Origin: Anticarsia gemmatalis
Lineage: Eukaryota; Arthropoda; Insecta; Lepidoptera; Erebidae
Direction of reading: 5' to 3'
Assembly: GCF_050436995.1 (NCBI RefSeq)
Contig: NC_134776.1
Coordinates: forward strand, 14,735,001-14,799,000
Length of the DNA stretch: 64,000 nucleotides
Shown: piece by piece, positions 1 to 11,603 of the stretch
Numbering within the stretch: the first letter of the stretch is position 1
Layout of the letters: each line of letters starts with the position of its first letter
Program-made: the position numbers and the translations under genes
Notes under the pieces: model-generated
Told to the model about the DNA's origin: nothing
The model's database searches: none
What the model saw: only the letters and a program-made list of their open reading frames with translations

Positions 1-196
1 TTTATATGGCTTCTGTACGGCAAATAGATGTATAAGGTATCATTCGAAACATTTTTACAGCCATGGGGATTACAGAATTATGTTAAGCACCTAAAGCGCT
101 ATAACCGAGTAATATACCTTTATACTAAAGCTTAAAATTATTATCATAATATATTTAGGTGCAGTGGTGGTTCAGTCTGTCAACTGTTTTTAAAGA
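1..196. other. gene-free flank
   Basis: AT-rich sequence without an exon-like open frame. It contains a short GCGCTATAA motif at about 97-105 that recurs loosely around 700, 1220 and 1570, near the MITE described below. Nothing else is seen. Confidence 0.5.
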
Positions 197-532
197 AAAA
201 ATAAAATAAAATAAAATAAAATAAAATAAAATAAAATAAAATAAAATAAAATAAAATAAAATAAAATAAAATAAAATAAAATAAAATAAAATAAAATAAA
301 ATAAAATAAAATAAAATAAAATAAAATAAAATAAAATAAAATAAAATAAAATAAAATAAAATAAAATAAAATAAAATAAAATAAAATAAAATAAAATAAA
401 ATAAAATAAAATAAAATAAAATAAAATAAAATAAAATAAAATAAAATAAAATAAAATAAAATAAAATAAAATAAAATAAAATAAAATAAAATAAAATAAA
501 ATAAAATAAAATAAAATAAAATAAAATAAAAA
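197..532. repeat. (AAAAT)n pentanucleotide microsatellite
   Basis: About 67 nearly perfect copies of AAAAT/ATAAA run without visible interruption, with small irregularities only at the two ends. Translated on the minus strand it gives a repeating Phe-Ile-Leu-Phe-Tyr ORF that is an artefact of the repeat. Length and purity suggest either a young, polymorphic locus or an assembly-sensitive region. Confidence 0.98.
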
Positions 533-1210
533 TAAAAAAGATTTTCAAACTATTTTAATATTCAACGACTGACCCCTAAAAGTACGAGTAAAATGCTGGT
601 GTGCGACCAAAACAGTTAATTATTGAAGCACTCCTATGCCACAACTGCAAAACCTTGAGGTCTACAACAGCAAACACTAGAGCCTTTGTACAGCTTAAGG
701 CGCTAGAGCAGATGTAACCAACTCTGAGAGCTGCTTGATCGAGACGCCATTATAGCATTTGGTAAACATATTTTTTGAGGTTATTACGATCTTTTGAAGA
801 TCATATAAATCTATAGCCTGGTAACGTTAACATAATTAAAATCATTTTTTTATTACCTATAACCCTAATTAAATTATCTGTAACCCTCAAAGTCTTATTT
901 ATGTTCAAAATACAATTTCCAAATCCACATATCTATATAATTTTTGCACTTAAAACTGAATATTTTGAGGGCGCATGAAAATATTGACGATAATATACAT
1001 ATATATTGACAGCAAACTTGAACTCGCACTTTCATATCACGTACACAAAGAAATAAAAGCGATAGACTACTTGTTATTTTAATAATCCAATCCGTAAAAA
1101 TAAAATGTCTCCTCATTTGTCACTGATGATTCATTTTAAAAAAATATATTTAGTTTACACCATAATAAACCGACTATATTACTAATTTAGAGCGTTAGCA
1201 TTTATAACCG
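533..1210. other. intergenic, no feature
   Basis: AT-rich. The only open frame (73 residues on the minus strand, 895-1116) lacks domain-like composition and any splice context. No gene is supported. Confidence 0.5.
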
Positions 1211-1213
1211 TTA

Positions 1214-1382
1214 CACAGTAGCGCTAAAATAAGGTAAAGGTGGTATAATCGCGCTGCAAGAGCTTTTTCGAACGCTCGTGGCGCTAACCACCTCTGTACA
1301 ACAGCTGGTAAGCGCCACAAAGCTGCGAAAAAGCTCTTGTAGCGCGATTATACCACCTTCATCTTATTTTAGCGCTCCTGTA
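1214..1382. mobile_element. palindromic MITE, possibly PIF/Harbinger type
   Basis: The element is an almost complete foldback. The left arm (about 1217-1271) reads AGCGCTAAAATAAGG, then GTGGTATAATCGCGCTGCAAG. The reverse complement of the right arm (about 1326-1380) matches over roughly 50 bases with three or four mismatches, leaving a central loop of about 55 bases. Flanking TTA at 1211-1213 and 1383-1385 would be a 3-bp target duplication, as PIF/Harbinger elements make, but such a short match could be chance. There is no coding capacity, so any movement would have needed a transposase in trans. The arms are well preserved, which argues against great age. Confidence 0.75.
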
Positions 1383-1385
1383 TTA

Positions 1386-4346
1386 CTACTATACTACGTA
1401 CTATTAAAATTACTATTTACGACCACTGTAGATCCAATTTAGAGCTATAAGCTGGACAGTATGGGCCTATTTGACGCTACAAGAGATCTGTAGCCGCTTA
1501 TAGAACCACTATACTCCTTACTAAGGAGCCTAAGGCGTTATAAAAATCCTTTAACCGGCCATTGTACAGCTTGTTATAGCGCTTGTGTGCTAGTTGGGAA
1601 GTGTTAATAAATTATCAGCAATTAATTACAGAAAAGTTTCAAGCTGAAACGAAAGGCGATAAAATATGTATAAATGAGAATGATAACTGTTTTAACTATG
1701 AGGGCAATTAATTAAATAATGGATCTTTTGTTGGCAACGTTGAATGCTTCTTTCCATTTAAATTATATTGAATACCTCGTTAATACAATAAAATGATACA
1801 AAATGGAATGCAGAAGCATTGGTGTTTATTTATCGGCTGGTTGAATATGCCATTGTGATCGAATATAACAAAGTGATATTCCTTTTGTAATTGATACGCT
1901 GTTGGTGTCTTTATAAACTTCGACACTTAAATATTAATTGATAATTGACTGTGCTTAAGAAAATTTTAAATGAATTGATGTGCAAGAAATACTTTAATCT
2001 GCCTGAATTATATTCGGGTGTTACTTAAGCAGTTCTTTTCGAAAAGAAATGTACAATCTTGGAACAAGGCAAAAGTGATTTTTACATTGACTATCTATTC
2101 ACGCAGTTCATGTAATCGGCGGCTTTGGAAATTTTCGTCTTAGCCTAAGTTAACCATGTTCTGATCAAATTTTATAACAATGCAATGGTATTTCGTATTT
2201 ACACGATTGTTTTTTGTGTTGCACACACAGTATCACACACGGACTAATATTTTGTATATAAACTAGAGCGACAACAGTTTCGGGAATAGTCAAGTCCCAG
2301 CAGTCACACAACTACACTAACAAGATAATAACCCTGTGAAGTGATGTAATAATTAAGAAATTAGCGTTATATAATAATTGGAAGTTAAAAAAAGAAAGAA
2401 ATTGCGTTGTTGGACACAGGCATTGAATCGCTGCCGGCAGCTGAACAGACAATAAGTGATGTAATTGCACACAAATCACCATTGTTTGTCGAAACGCCTT
2501 TAATTTAACAATTACAAAGTAAACAAAAATACTCGCAATATTGTGAGGTATTGCGCAACATACAAATAGGAAATTTATCACTGAAGCTTTCTCTTAGGTA
2601 ATGTTTCGTGTTATGTCAATAGAGTTCAATCATTAAACTTTTGTTTATTGACAGCCACAGATTATTCATCCAAGTATCTGTTGCTCAAACAATCGACATC
2701 TACAACTGCTAGCAAGTCAGCCACCGATCTGTGTCGTTCAGTTAATAACTATCAAAGAACATAACCATAAAATGTATATGAGGCGCCAACAAACTTGTAA
2801 CACTTATTCGGTTTTGAGGTAAAAACTATTGATGTAATTGCATAATATATTTCAAAGAACTATAAAAACCGTGCAATTAACATAAAGCACTCTTATTTAT
2901 TTAGGTTCAATCGTTAATAAATAATAAAGTGCATTTATTCTATAAAGCGAATGTAACTCGTTTATCTTTTATGGATCAAACTGTGTAACAGCGGGGAGAG
3001 CTAATCAATGCGTAGAACAAATAGAAGCTCTTTCCATAATTATTCATAGATCTGTAAATAACCGAGTTTATGTAAATGTAAACATACATTGTTACATTAC
3101 TTTTTCTTCGAAAACATGATCGAAGCGTTCGCTCATGATATATTTGTGAAGAGGTAGTGTGGGCAGTATAGTCGGTACGGTGCAGCGGCGTGGGAGGACC
3201 CGCTCCTCACGGAGGGTGACGGAGGCGCCAGTCGTCTGCGGGCTTTGACTTAGGACGACTGCCCACGGAGAGTTAGCTTCATAGACGTGCATTCGTCTGT
3301 ATACGTTTGCTGTACGGCTGGTAGATGCATACAAAGCAATCAAATGGAGCGTCAAACGTCAATGTCTCACTTGCTTGCAAACTTCACGGCGCCATCGACA
3401 GATTCATAGATCTGTATGCCAGCAACAAGCAGTTCCCGTCGAGCGTGTAATAAAGCTACGTCTCCGTGGACAGCCGGCCTTAACAGAAAGTTAAGCGAGA
3501 ATAAGCGCCGCCCGTTCAATTATTTATATGGTCTGAGCACACTATATGTACGTATGTACACAATCGAACATTTGACATTGAGTAAAGATGCACTGCCTAC
3601 GTTAACTGTGCTAGAATTTCTCAATACTTTATTAATAAACTGGTTTTGGTATTGCAGAAGTCAAACGGTAGATAATTCTGTCTTGTTAAATACATATTTG
3701 GTACGTCTTTTGATGACAATAGCCTTAAAGGCGACATTGTTAGTAAAGTACAAGTAACCAATATTGGGAGCTTATCCTGCTGAAATCAATAATACAGTAA
3801 AATGCTCAATTCTTAAGAATTCCTTAACATATTCTCGTCTAATCGGTTATTGTTTAGATAAACGAACGAGTACGACAGTATACAATTTAACTGCCATTTC
3901 AAATACATACTTTAGGATACCACAACCATAGACAAACCGCCAAATTCTTTTTCTTAGAAACAGAAACAAAGAGCCTCATCAATACAACTTTGTTAAAACA
4001 TCTACAGTAACAGTTACACATACCGTCAAGATATACAATTCTTATGTAATACTTATCTACTATATATTAACATCGATAAGCGTCAATTACACCCTGAACT
4101 CTTCATAGAAATACTTAGTATCATCCGGAACAGAGCTGGTTAAAGATAAAATATGGAAACTATTTGAAACACATGCTATTTATAGGAGCCCCACAGTGTC
4201 AGTTTTATATCTATGTTAACATTAAGTGTATGTATTTTAAATATCGGTCACGCTTGAAAGAATACGCCACATCTGCCGACATGATTCAATGAACAGCGAT
4301 CTTAAATAAGGATTTAAAATTTGACTGTATTGTTGATTATATTTGA
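1386..4346. other. intergenic; one promoter-like patch
   Basis: No coding exon is supported. At 2256-2264 a TATATAAA box is followed 40-50 bases later by AGTCACACAACTACACTAAC, the kind of leader seen at short secreted-protein genes of insects. No ATG plus splice donor follows, so a decayed promoter is as likely as a live one. A GC-rich patch at 3165-3290 is open on the minus strand but has no recognisable protein. Confidence 0.4.
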
Positions 4347-4529
4347 CTAGCTGACTACTCCGCTCATTTTGGTCGTAGCGTGATGATATATACCTATAGC
4401 CTTCCTCGATAAATGGGCTATCTAACACTGAAAGAATTTTTCAAATCGGACCAGAAATTCCTGAGATTAGCGCGTTCAAACAAACAAACAAACAAACAAA
4501 CTCTTCAGCTTTATTATATTAGTATAGAT
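4347..4529 (+). mobile_element. tailed ~250-bp repeat, internally deleted copy
   Basis: It starts with CTAGCTGAC and ends TTATTATATTAGTATAGAT, matching the ends of the five other copies in the window. The segment with GCGCAACTTCGCTTGCGTCA and the following ~60 bases is missing. Four to five CAAA units precede the CTTCAGCTTTAT tail. The family looks like a SINE or a truncated RTE-type LINE 3' end. I infer this from the tail and its dispersed copies; no reverse transcriptase is visible. Confidence 0.85.
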
Positions 4530-5169
4530 TATATTGTATCAATACGCTTATAGAAACACAATTAGTTTGTAGTAGATTCTAAGTTTCTGTAGTCCAACAA
4601 CTTAGTAAAGAGGCTTATGTGCAAGGTTCATGTATGGCAGAGGTATACAATATTCAGAAATGAAAGCGTGAATGACCTGAAGGCTAATGCAGCTGACGGT
4701 GGCCTGTTTAATGCGACTACTTTATTTAAGAAAAAACACTGATACACACATAATATCACGCTCTTTTCGCATGGGGTTAGGCAGAGACAAAAGAACACCA
4801 CTTGATACGATACTTACAAACTTCCTTTTACTAAAACTGTAATTATCAATTATAATCTAAATAAATCATCTATGACAAGACTTTCTACTAAGTTGTCGAA
4901 CTATGGATGAGGGGATCACTAACTATTCGACTCAATTAGCAAATAGCTATCGGCAATATCTATTGAGTAGTCAAAACACTACTTAAAGTAAATCCCAAGC
5001 TAAAGTTTCAGTACGAAATAACACAGGCTGCGTCGCGATATTATCTTATTTAATAGATACATATATAAAATTAGGCCTTCCCATACGGTTACTCAAAGAC
5101 GAGAGAACGTTGGATCCTAACAAACTTAATTTACTTCATTCACATCCATACATTGTCATTTTATGGTAA
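4530..5169. other. spacer between repeat copies
   Basis: AT-rich sequence without an exon-like frame. The imperfect inverted pair GACTCAAT / ATTGAGTAGTC around 4930-4976 may be a very short foldback element. Confidence 0.4.
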
Positions 5170-5421
5170 ATCTATACTAATATTATAAAGCTGAAGAGTT
5201 TGTTTGTTTGTTTGTTTGAACGCGCTAATCTCAGGAACTACTGGCCCGATTTAAAAATTCTTTCAGTGTTAGATAGCCCATTTATCGAGGAAGGCTATAG
5301 GCTATATAACATCACGCTACGGTCATTAGGAGCGGAGTAGCAACGAAAAATGTTACAAAAACGGGGAAAATTTTGACCCATTCTCTTAGGTGACGCAAGC
5401 GAAGTTGCGCGGGTCAGCTAG
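5170..5421 (-). mobile_element. tailed ~250-bp repeat, full-length copy, minus strand
   Basis: Read on the minus strand it runs from CTAGCTGACCCGCGCAACTT to ATTAGTATAGAT with every internal block of the family present, including the GTTTTTGTAACATTTTTCG and TCCTGAGATTAGCGCG segments. It therefore serves as the best local reference copy. Confidence 0.92.
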
Positions 5422-6185
5422 TAATAAATACAGTTATCCAAAACCAAAGTCAAAATCTTAAACTTTATTCAATTACAAATAACATCGATTTTATAGCAAG
5501 AAATTTTTCATAAAAAGCACCAAAATTTACGCGTTACATTTATTTAAGGGTATTAGACCGTTAAATGAGATAAAGCCTAAAACAGGCCAACGTTACACGT
5601 ACGCGTATATAACGTATTTACTCATGTGGTCGGTGGGCTGTAAATCAGCGGCGCACAGTTTGCAAACATGCTCTATCACGGTCCCATCATAGTACGTTAT
5701 TCTTACGCGTTGTTCATTATCTATCATGTAATATGTTATGTAGATTACATAGATTAACTCATTTAACAACTAGTTTTGCCTTGATCTTCAACGTTGATAT
5801 CTTGCTGATATCTTTACTGCTATTATAAAGAGACTTTTTACGTTTTGGTATTTTAATTTAGCTAGTGGACTGATTTGATGATCTGTTATCATTTAAAGCT
5901 GCATAAAAGAGATAGGCTACATACAAATAAGTATGTATTTTGTATTAAGTATCTACATTTACGTATTAGTACTTGCAAGCTAGTTAAGCCCAGCAAAGCC
6001 GCTTATTGCCTAACACAATTACACAATGGCTGGTTAATTCATCATAATAGTCTTGGTCGATAGTTCCCCATAGTAACTGGCTGATTTCCAAGCTTTTCTC
6101 TCAAAATATGATGTTCAGGGTAGTTTAGTATTAGGAATCACGAATCAGCTAAAAGGCTATGCAGCATTTGGGTGTTTATATTTCA
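5422..6185. other. spacer between repeat copies
   Basis: No coding or structured feature is supported. The 62-residue frame at 5875-6063 has no recognisable motif. Confidence 0.4.
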
Positions 6186-6431
6186 CTAGCTGACTCGCGC
6201 AACTTCGCTTGCGTCACATAAGAGAGAATAGGTCAAAATTTTACCCGTTTTTGTAACACTTCGGTACTCTGCTCCTATTGGTCGTAGCGTGACGATATAT
6301 AGCCTATAGCTCTCCTCGATAAATGGGCTATCTATACCCGAAATAATTTTTCAAATCGATCAAGTAGTTCCTGAGATTAGCGCGTTCAAACAAACAAACC
6401 AACACTTCAGCTTTATAATATTAGTATAGAT
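6186..6431 (+). mobile_element. tailed ~250-bp repeat, plus strand
   Basis: Same family: CTAGCTGACTCGCGCAACTT at the start and ATATTAGTATAGAT at the end. It carries only two CAAA units before the CTTCAGC tail and several substitutions relative to the copy at 5170-5421. Confidence 0.92.
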
Positions 6432-9195
6432 TAGAATAGATTCGTTGTTTGTCTAAATAAGAAATAAAAAGAGGCAGATAGAAAGGATGACTATCCGATT
6501 AGTTGAAAGAAACCTGCATAATCTATGAGATCAAAAACATAATCTATGTCGTTGACAATAATCGTTGTTCACAATATTTTGTTCTAGCGATCCGTGTGGG
6601 AGGTCTCGTGCTAAGCCGTTGTCGTTTATGGCCTGATGTAATATCAATTTACACGTACATTAAATTTATAATCAACATGCAACAAAAGAAGTATCGTAGC
6701 AAATATAGAAGACTATAAAAATATCAATATTTGTTAGTACCTATTGATACAAATATTCTAGTAGGTACCTAATTGGTGGTATTGTTCTACAGATTTGTTT
6801 CAGTAATCGCTCCCACTTAAAAGTTCTAAAAATAGCGGGCAATTACGAATGACGGCAAAGATAAAGAAAACATGCAAGCTTAAATACATAGGAGTCGTCA
6901 AAGTTTTGCTTTGTTATACTAATAGTTTGTCGTAAAACCAAAGAATAAGTTTTTGTTTCAGAAGAAATGAACGCGTAAAACCACAACATAACACAAAATT
7001 TCTCAAGTTTGGGACGTTTAAATACCACCAATTTGTAATACTAGTGGGACTTGGTGCAAGACTGTTGCAGTGTACTGAACTAAGGCGAGGATGGAAATAT
7101 ATATTCATTATAATGTAGTATCGATATAATAATATGTGACCGATATTCAGGCAGTAGGTGTACATTGTATCATCAGAATCTCAAATATCGGCCTCTTTAA
7201 ATTCGCACGGCCTCGATTTCCGTACACGGCACAGCTTTATAACACTACAGATGAAAACATCGATATATTATGATAACAATACTGGCATAACGTTATGGGA
7301 CATTGGAGTATTGTTTATTTTTCTGATACGCGTATCTACCTACTCACGGCAATGATATGCCAACTTTATTTGCATTAACGATATACGAGTACTTACGTCG
7401 TTTATTTATTGTATTGCTCGCTACTTCGACATATAAAGCTAAACAAAGTTGGTAAATGATATATAGCTACATACTTAATACAGTAGCATTATTTTGTGAT
7501 TCATTTTAGAGAGCTATATGAAGAAATGTTAGTAATATTGACGCAATTATCGGATGTTGACACTTAACATACCTCGTAAGTAGCTATTACTAACATTTCC
7601 ATTCCTGCAAGTTTCTATGCAGCAATTACATACGACTATATCCATTACAATTTACACCACCCATTTAAAGCATTTACTTATACAGTAAAGTAAACAGGTG
7701 CGAGTAAAAACATTTTAGCTAATGCCCAATAAGATCACCTTCAAACTCTGACAGGTAAAGATTAGCAAAGCATTTAGTATTTTTTTATACAACCGACGAA
7801 AAAACACCGTTCAGCTGTCCTCCAACAGATGTCTGTAATCAAAAGAGTGGATTTCATAAAAAATATTGCTTAAGTGCGACCATTTTTAAAGGAAAATAAA
7901 ACTGTGGTACTTATAAGATATTGTTTATATGTAGTTGTAAAACTGTATACTGTCAGAGATGTTGAACGAGTCAGCAGGTGGTTTGAGCAGTCTGCGGATG
8001 TCACACGATCCTGTTACTTTATATCGGAAGAATATAAATTTAGATACGTTGTGGCGGGACGCGGGCGCGGTCGGGGCGCGCTCCTTTATAACAACTAATG
8101 TTTTAATGACGATGCGTTGCATTCCCCACACGTGCTACACTCCTGGGACATCCTTCCGGTGGTTTCGGCGCCTAACAATCGCTCAAAACGTGCCTAGACT
8201 AGTACAAATCGCATCAATCTATAACGACACTGTCACATATGTCCCAACTTGCTGGAAGACGGAAACAAATACTCACACGTCTACTTACCTTGTACAAACA
8301 TTGTAAGGAGTTGCACTTTAAGACAGCGCTATAAAAATGTGCATGTCTGCATAAGTTTTATAGCAATAAGAGTGGTTGTATTGGTGTGCGTGAGTGGTAC
8401 GGAGCACTTATTTGCGTGTGAAGTGCGTGCGCCGGCGCCTGTACGCACAGTGGCGACATCAGTTTTTACTTTATGTTAATAATCGCGAACGCCCGCTCTC
8501 AATTGAATCAGCGAGCTAGTATTTGTTACAAGGACGACACACACGAAATAATCGTACGACTACTTTAATTATGTACTGAGAGGTTCATCTGAACACACCT
8601 CGGTGGTAATTGTGGTACGGGAAACGTTGCATGTCTGCCTACAGTCGTAGTAATACCACCTCGTGAAGTGAACTACGATCTCTACGACTTTACATAAGGA
8701 ACGTGCCACGAAGTCTTGATGCTCGTTTTCTACATAGATATACTATCAGATCATGCAATAGGTATATTTATTAAGTAATTCTTATTTTTGTATGTAACTT
8801 AGTGGTTACATGACAATTTAATGTGACGTGTCTTGTTTTGTTGAGACATAAAAATGCGTTGGCTGTTAAATACTGCTCGTGTTATTTTATCTTTTTTGAG
8901 GGACTATACACCCAACCATACAAAGAAAACGTTAATGAGGTTCTTTTCATAACAGCTTTATAATAAAATATTTTTTTTGAAATTCTTATAAGCTATTGAG
9001 TACACTTAAGACTAATTAGGAAAAATAAAAAACGTTTTGTAAGAAGCTTATATCATTGTTTGTTGTTAGAAAAAATGCTTAATTATTTTCCTTCATAAAT
9101 CAATAAAAGAAATAAAGAGAGGATTATTTATTGACTTATTGTTTAGACAAAATGAGAATATATTAAAATCTTGAGTAAGTAACTTGAAGGAGAAA
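6432..9195. other. gene-free stretch with scattered open frames
   Basis: Overlapping frames of 60-115 residues occur on both strands (for example 7959-8306). They contradict each other, lack domain motifs and have no consistent splice signals. The area near 8040-8460 is locally CpG-rich and could be regulatory. No gene is supported. Confidence 0.4.
7524..7598. repeat. short perfect inverted repeat
   Basis: AAATGTTAGTAATA at 7524-7537 is exactly inverted as TATTACTAACATTT at 7585-7598, with a 47-base loop. It may be a small foldback element or a chance AT-rich palindrome. No target duplication is evident. Confidence 0.5.
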
Positions 9196-9367
9196 CTATA
9201 TAAGTGTTCGTATGAGATTGATTAGTGCACACAGTTGATATTGTATCATTCGCAGAATCAGTCGTTCAATTGTTCGCAATGATCTGCCGACGACGCAGTC
9301 TACTAGATGCTCTGATAAATAAATTGGTTACATTTGTCACAACACGTCTAAACATTCAGACGAAACA
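9196..9367 (+). promoter_or_regulatory. possible TATA promoter plus first exon
   Basis: TATATAAG at 9197-9204 is followed about 27 bases downstream by TTAGTGC, an initiator-like sequence. An ATG at 9280 then opens 30 codons (starting MICRRRSLLDAL) running directly into the consensus donor AAACAG|GTAAGA at 9367/9368. Each signal is weak alone, but the order is that of a first coding exon. No downstream acceptor exon that continues the frame was recognised, and the pogo-like element begins 460 bases later. It could be a real orphan first exon or coincidence. Confidence 0.25.
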
Positions 9368-9827
9368 GGTAAGAACTAAAACAGGCCCGTTACGACACCG
9401 ATGCCGTCATTATTATTCGCAATGAATGATACAAAATGTATAAATATAACAAATGCCTTAATAGTTCTAGGAACAATTGTTGTCGAGGTAACTAATGTTG
9501 TTTTACTTGACTTAAATATAAACGGCAAAGTCGTGTGCTCTAGAAGGTTAGTCGTGGTTATCATTTCCAAGAATTATTATCGTGAGAGTCTATGTCCTTT
9601 GCAAACACATGCATCTTGCTCTACAATCATAACATGAGTCGGGAGTGATCGTATGACGATCTGCTTTGTTTTATACTGCAGACAAACATACAGGTATTTG
9701 AAGCAAATCCTCGTAAAATAATACAAATAAATTACATATCTGGAGGGAAAAATCCTTTTTGTACTAAATGTCGGAAATAAAATCTTAATTTTAACTTTTG
9801 CACCTTGTTTTATGTCATAAGGTCATA

Positions 9828-11601
9828 GGGTAAGTTCGCCCTATCGCGTCCATCACCTAAATCGCGTCCATTTTTCGAACCTGCCTATAAAAATACTTGC
9901 AAATAAATGTAATATCACACTGATGAACGTGAATGTTATTACTGTCAATATTTTAATGTGTACGAAGTACGTACACATAGACAAAAGCTCCGAGTGCCTA
10001 TTTAATCTGAGTAAAAAAAAAGATTAAGTTTGGTTGTTCAACAACGGAGTGCGGACGAGTGGGATTTTAGTAAAAAAATAGTGTGCAGCGGCGCATTTGA
10101 CGGTAAGTCTCTTTATGTTTTATGTGAAATTGAGGATACATAGATGTTTCGAGACATGAATCATAGCAAAAACTAATTATATTAATTACTAATTTACTTT
10201 TTTTTATCTATTTAATAGTTAAAACAGGGTGGACGCGAAGTGCTACACTGAATTTATTAAACTACCACTTTGCGTCCACGATGGACGCGAACTCGTCCAT
10301 TTACGTTTTAGTTAGTTGTTTATTTTTAAGTGATTAAAATATTAAAATAAATTGGGTTTTCGTTCATTTTTTAATTAAAATTACACAATTGTAATACCCA
10401 ATTTGCGTCCACATATTAAGATTGTAGAAAAAGTACCAATGATAGATCGAACACGTGGACGCAAACTATTCCTATAGGCTATATAATCTTGTAACAAATC
10501 GCGTCCGTTTTTATTAAATAATCGCTCTATTTTTTGTAAAATACTGATATCAGGATAAATATAAATATTTTATTTTATTCAGTATTTTAAATCTAGTAGG
10601 TCCAATAAAATGTTTTCTGTGATTATTTTTTCTGTTTAAGATGAGTTCTTTAGAGTCAAACAAGAAGAAGGAAAAGAAAACTAATACAGAAGAAGATTTT
10701 AAGTAAGCGCTAAGCGACATTCGAGAGAAAAAGAAATCTGTAAGACAAATGTGTAAAGATTATGGAATTCCCAAGACCACAATATTGGATAAAATCAGTG
10801 GGCGTTGACCAGATGGAGTAAAGAAACCGGGATCAGAACCAACGCTAAATGTAGATGGTGAAAAAAAGGTAGTTGAATGGCTTCTCAACATATCCAAATG
10901 TGGATTCCCAGTGAAAAAACAGGAATTATTGGATACTGTTCAGAAAATCATTCGAGACGGGGAGATTTAAAATAAATTCAAAGATGACCGCCCAGGTCAA
11001 AGTGGATTGAAATTTTTTTGGCCAGAATTATAGAAATATCTCTTAAGAATGCGGAGGGCATTAATAAAGCTAGAGCCCAAGGAACAGAAGAATCAATCAG
11101 ATTGTGGTTTAGAAAACTTAAATAATATTTGGAAAGTATGAATCAGAAAGATATTTTAAGTGATCCAAAAATAATTTTCAATGGAGACGAAAGCGGTTTT
11201 GCTTTCTGTCCAAAAACAGGAAAAGTTTTACGTCCAAGAGATTTTTTTAACAATTATTTTCTTAAATAAATAAATTAATAAAATCTAGTGTTTTTTTTAT
11301 ATTTCCTTTATAATATCACCCCCTCATACCTTTTCTAAGCTGGTGGACGCGAAATAGTCCCAGGGTGGACGCAATTTGGATTTTGTGGACGCAAAGTAGG
11401 TGAAATGCCTAATTCTGTGGTTTGCCTTTTCTTAAAAAAAACTCATGATATTACAAACGAAACTGAAAGTTAATATTAAATTAGACTATATAGTCACCAC
11501 ATTACATACATTTTTTCATTGAAACTAGTGCTGCAACATTTTTATTTTCTCCTTCAAACTTGCTAACTGCACTAAATGGACGCGAACAGGCGAAATGACC
11601 C
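9828..11601 (+). mobile_element. decayed pogo/Tigger-like DNA transposon with TA duplication
   Basis: The ends are inverted. The left end is GGGTAAGTTCGCC, four variable bases, then CGCGTCCAT. The right end reads, in reverse complement, GGGTCATTTCGCC, four variable bases, then CGCGTCCAT. TA flanks both sides (9826-9827 and 11602-11603), the target duplication of the Tc1/mariner/pogo group. Inside, about twelve copies of TGGACGC(G/A)A in both orientations cluster in the outer thirds. The middle holds a broken transposase (10641-11269). A donor at about 10103 (GACG|GTAAGTC) and an acceptor ending TTTAAG just before the ATG at 10641 suggest an original non-coding first exon. The catalytic half is deleted, so this copy cannot move by itself. 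Confidence 0.85.
10641..11269 (+). pseudogene. pogo/Tigger-like transposase, truncated and interrupted
   Basis: The frame starts MSSLESNKKKEKK after a pyrimidine-rich acceptor. It continues with a Psq-type helix-turn-helix (SVRQMCKDYGIPKTTILDKI), then a CENPB-type region (EWLLNISKCGFPVKKQELLD). After a frame change comes FNGDESGFAFCPKTGKVLRP, which corresponds to the N-x-DE-(T/S)-G block holding the first catalytic Asp of the DDE/DDD domain. Stops occur at 10704 (TAA), at the CGT-TGA near 10807, after the GEI near 10970, and further on. Everything past the first catalytic block, including the other two acidic residues, is missing: about 200 residues compared with roughly 450-550 in intact relatives. 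It is non-functional. Confidence 0.85.
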
Positions 11602-11603
11602 TA

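Noticed and set aside
180..548. 122-residue Phe-Ile-Leu-Phe-Tyr ORF on the minus strand
   Set aside because: It is the translation of the (AAAAT)n microsatellite.
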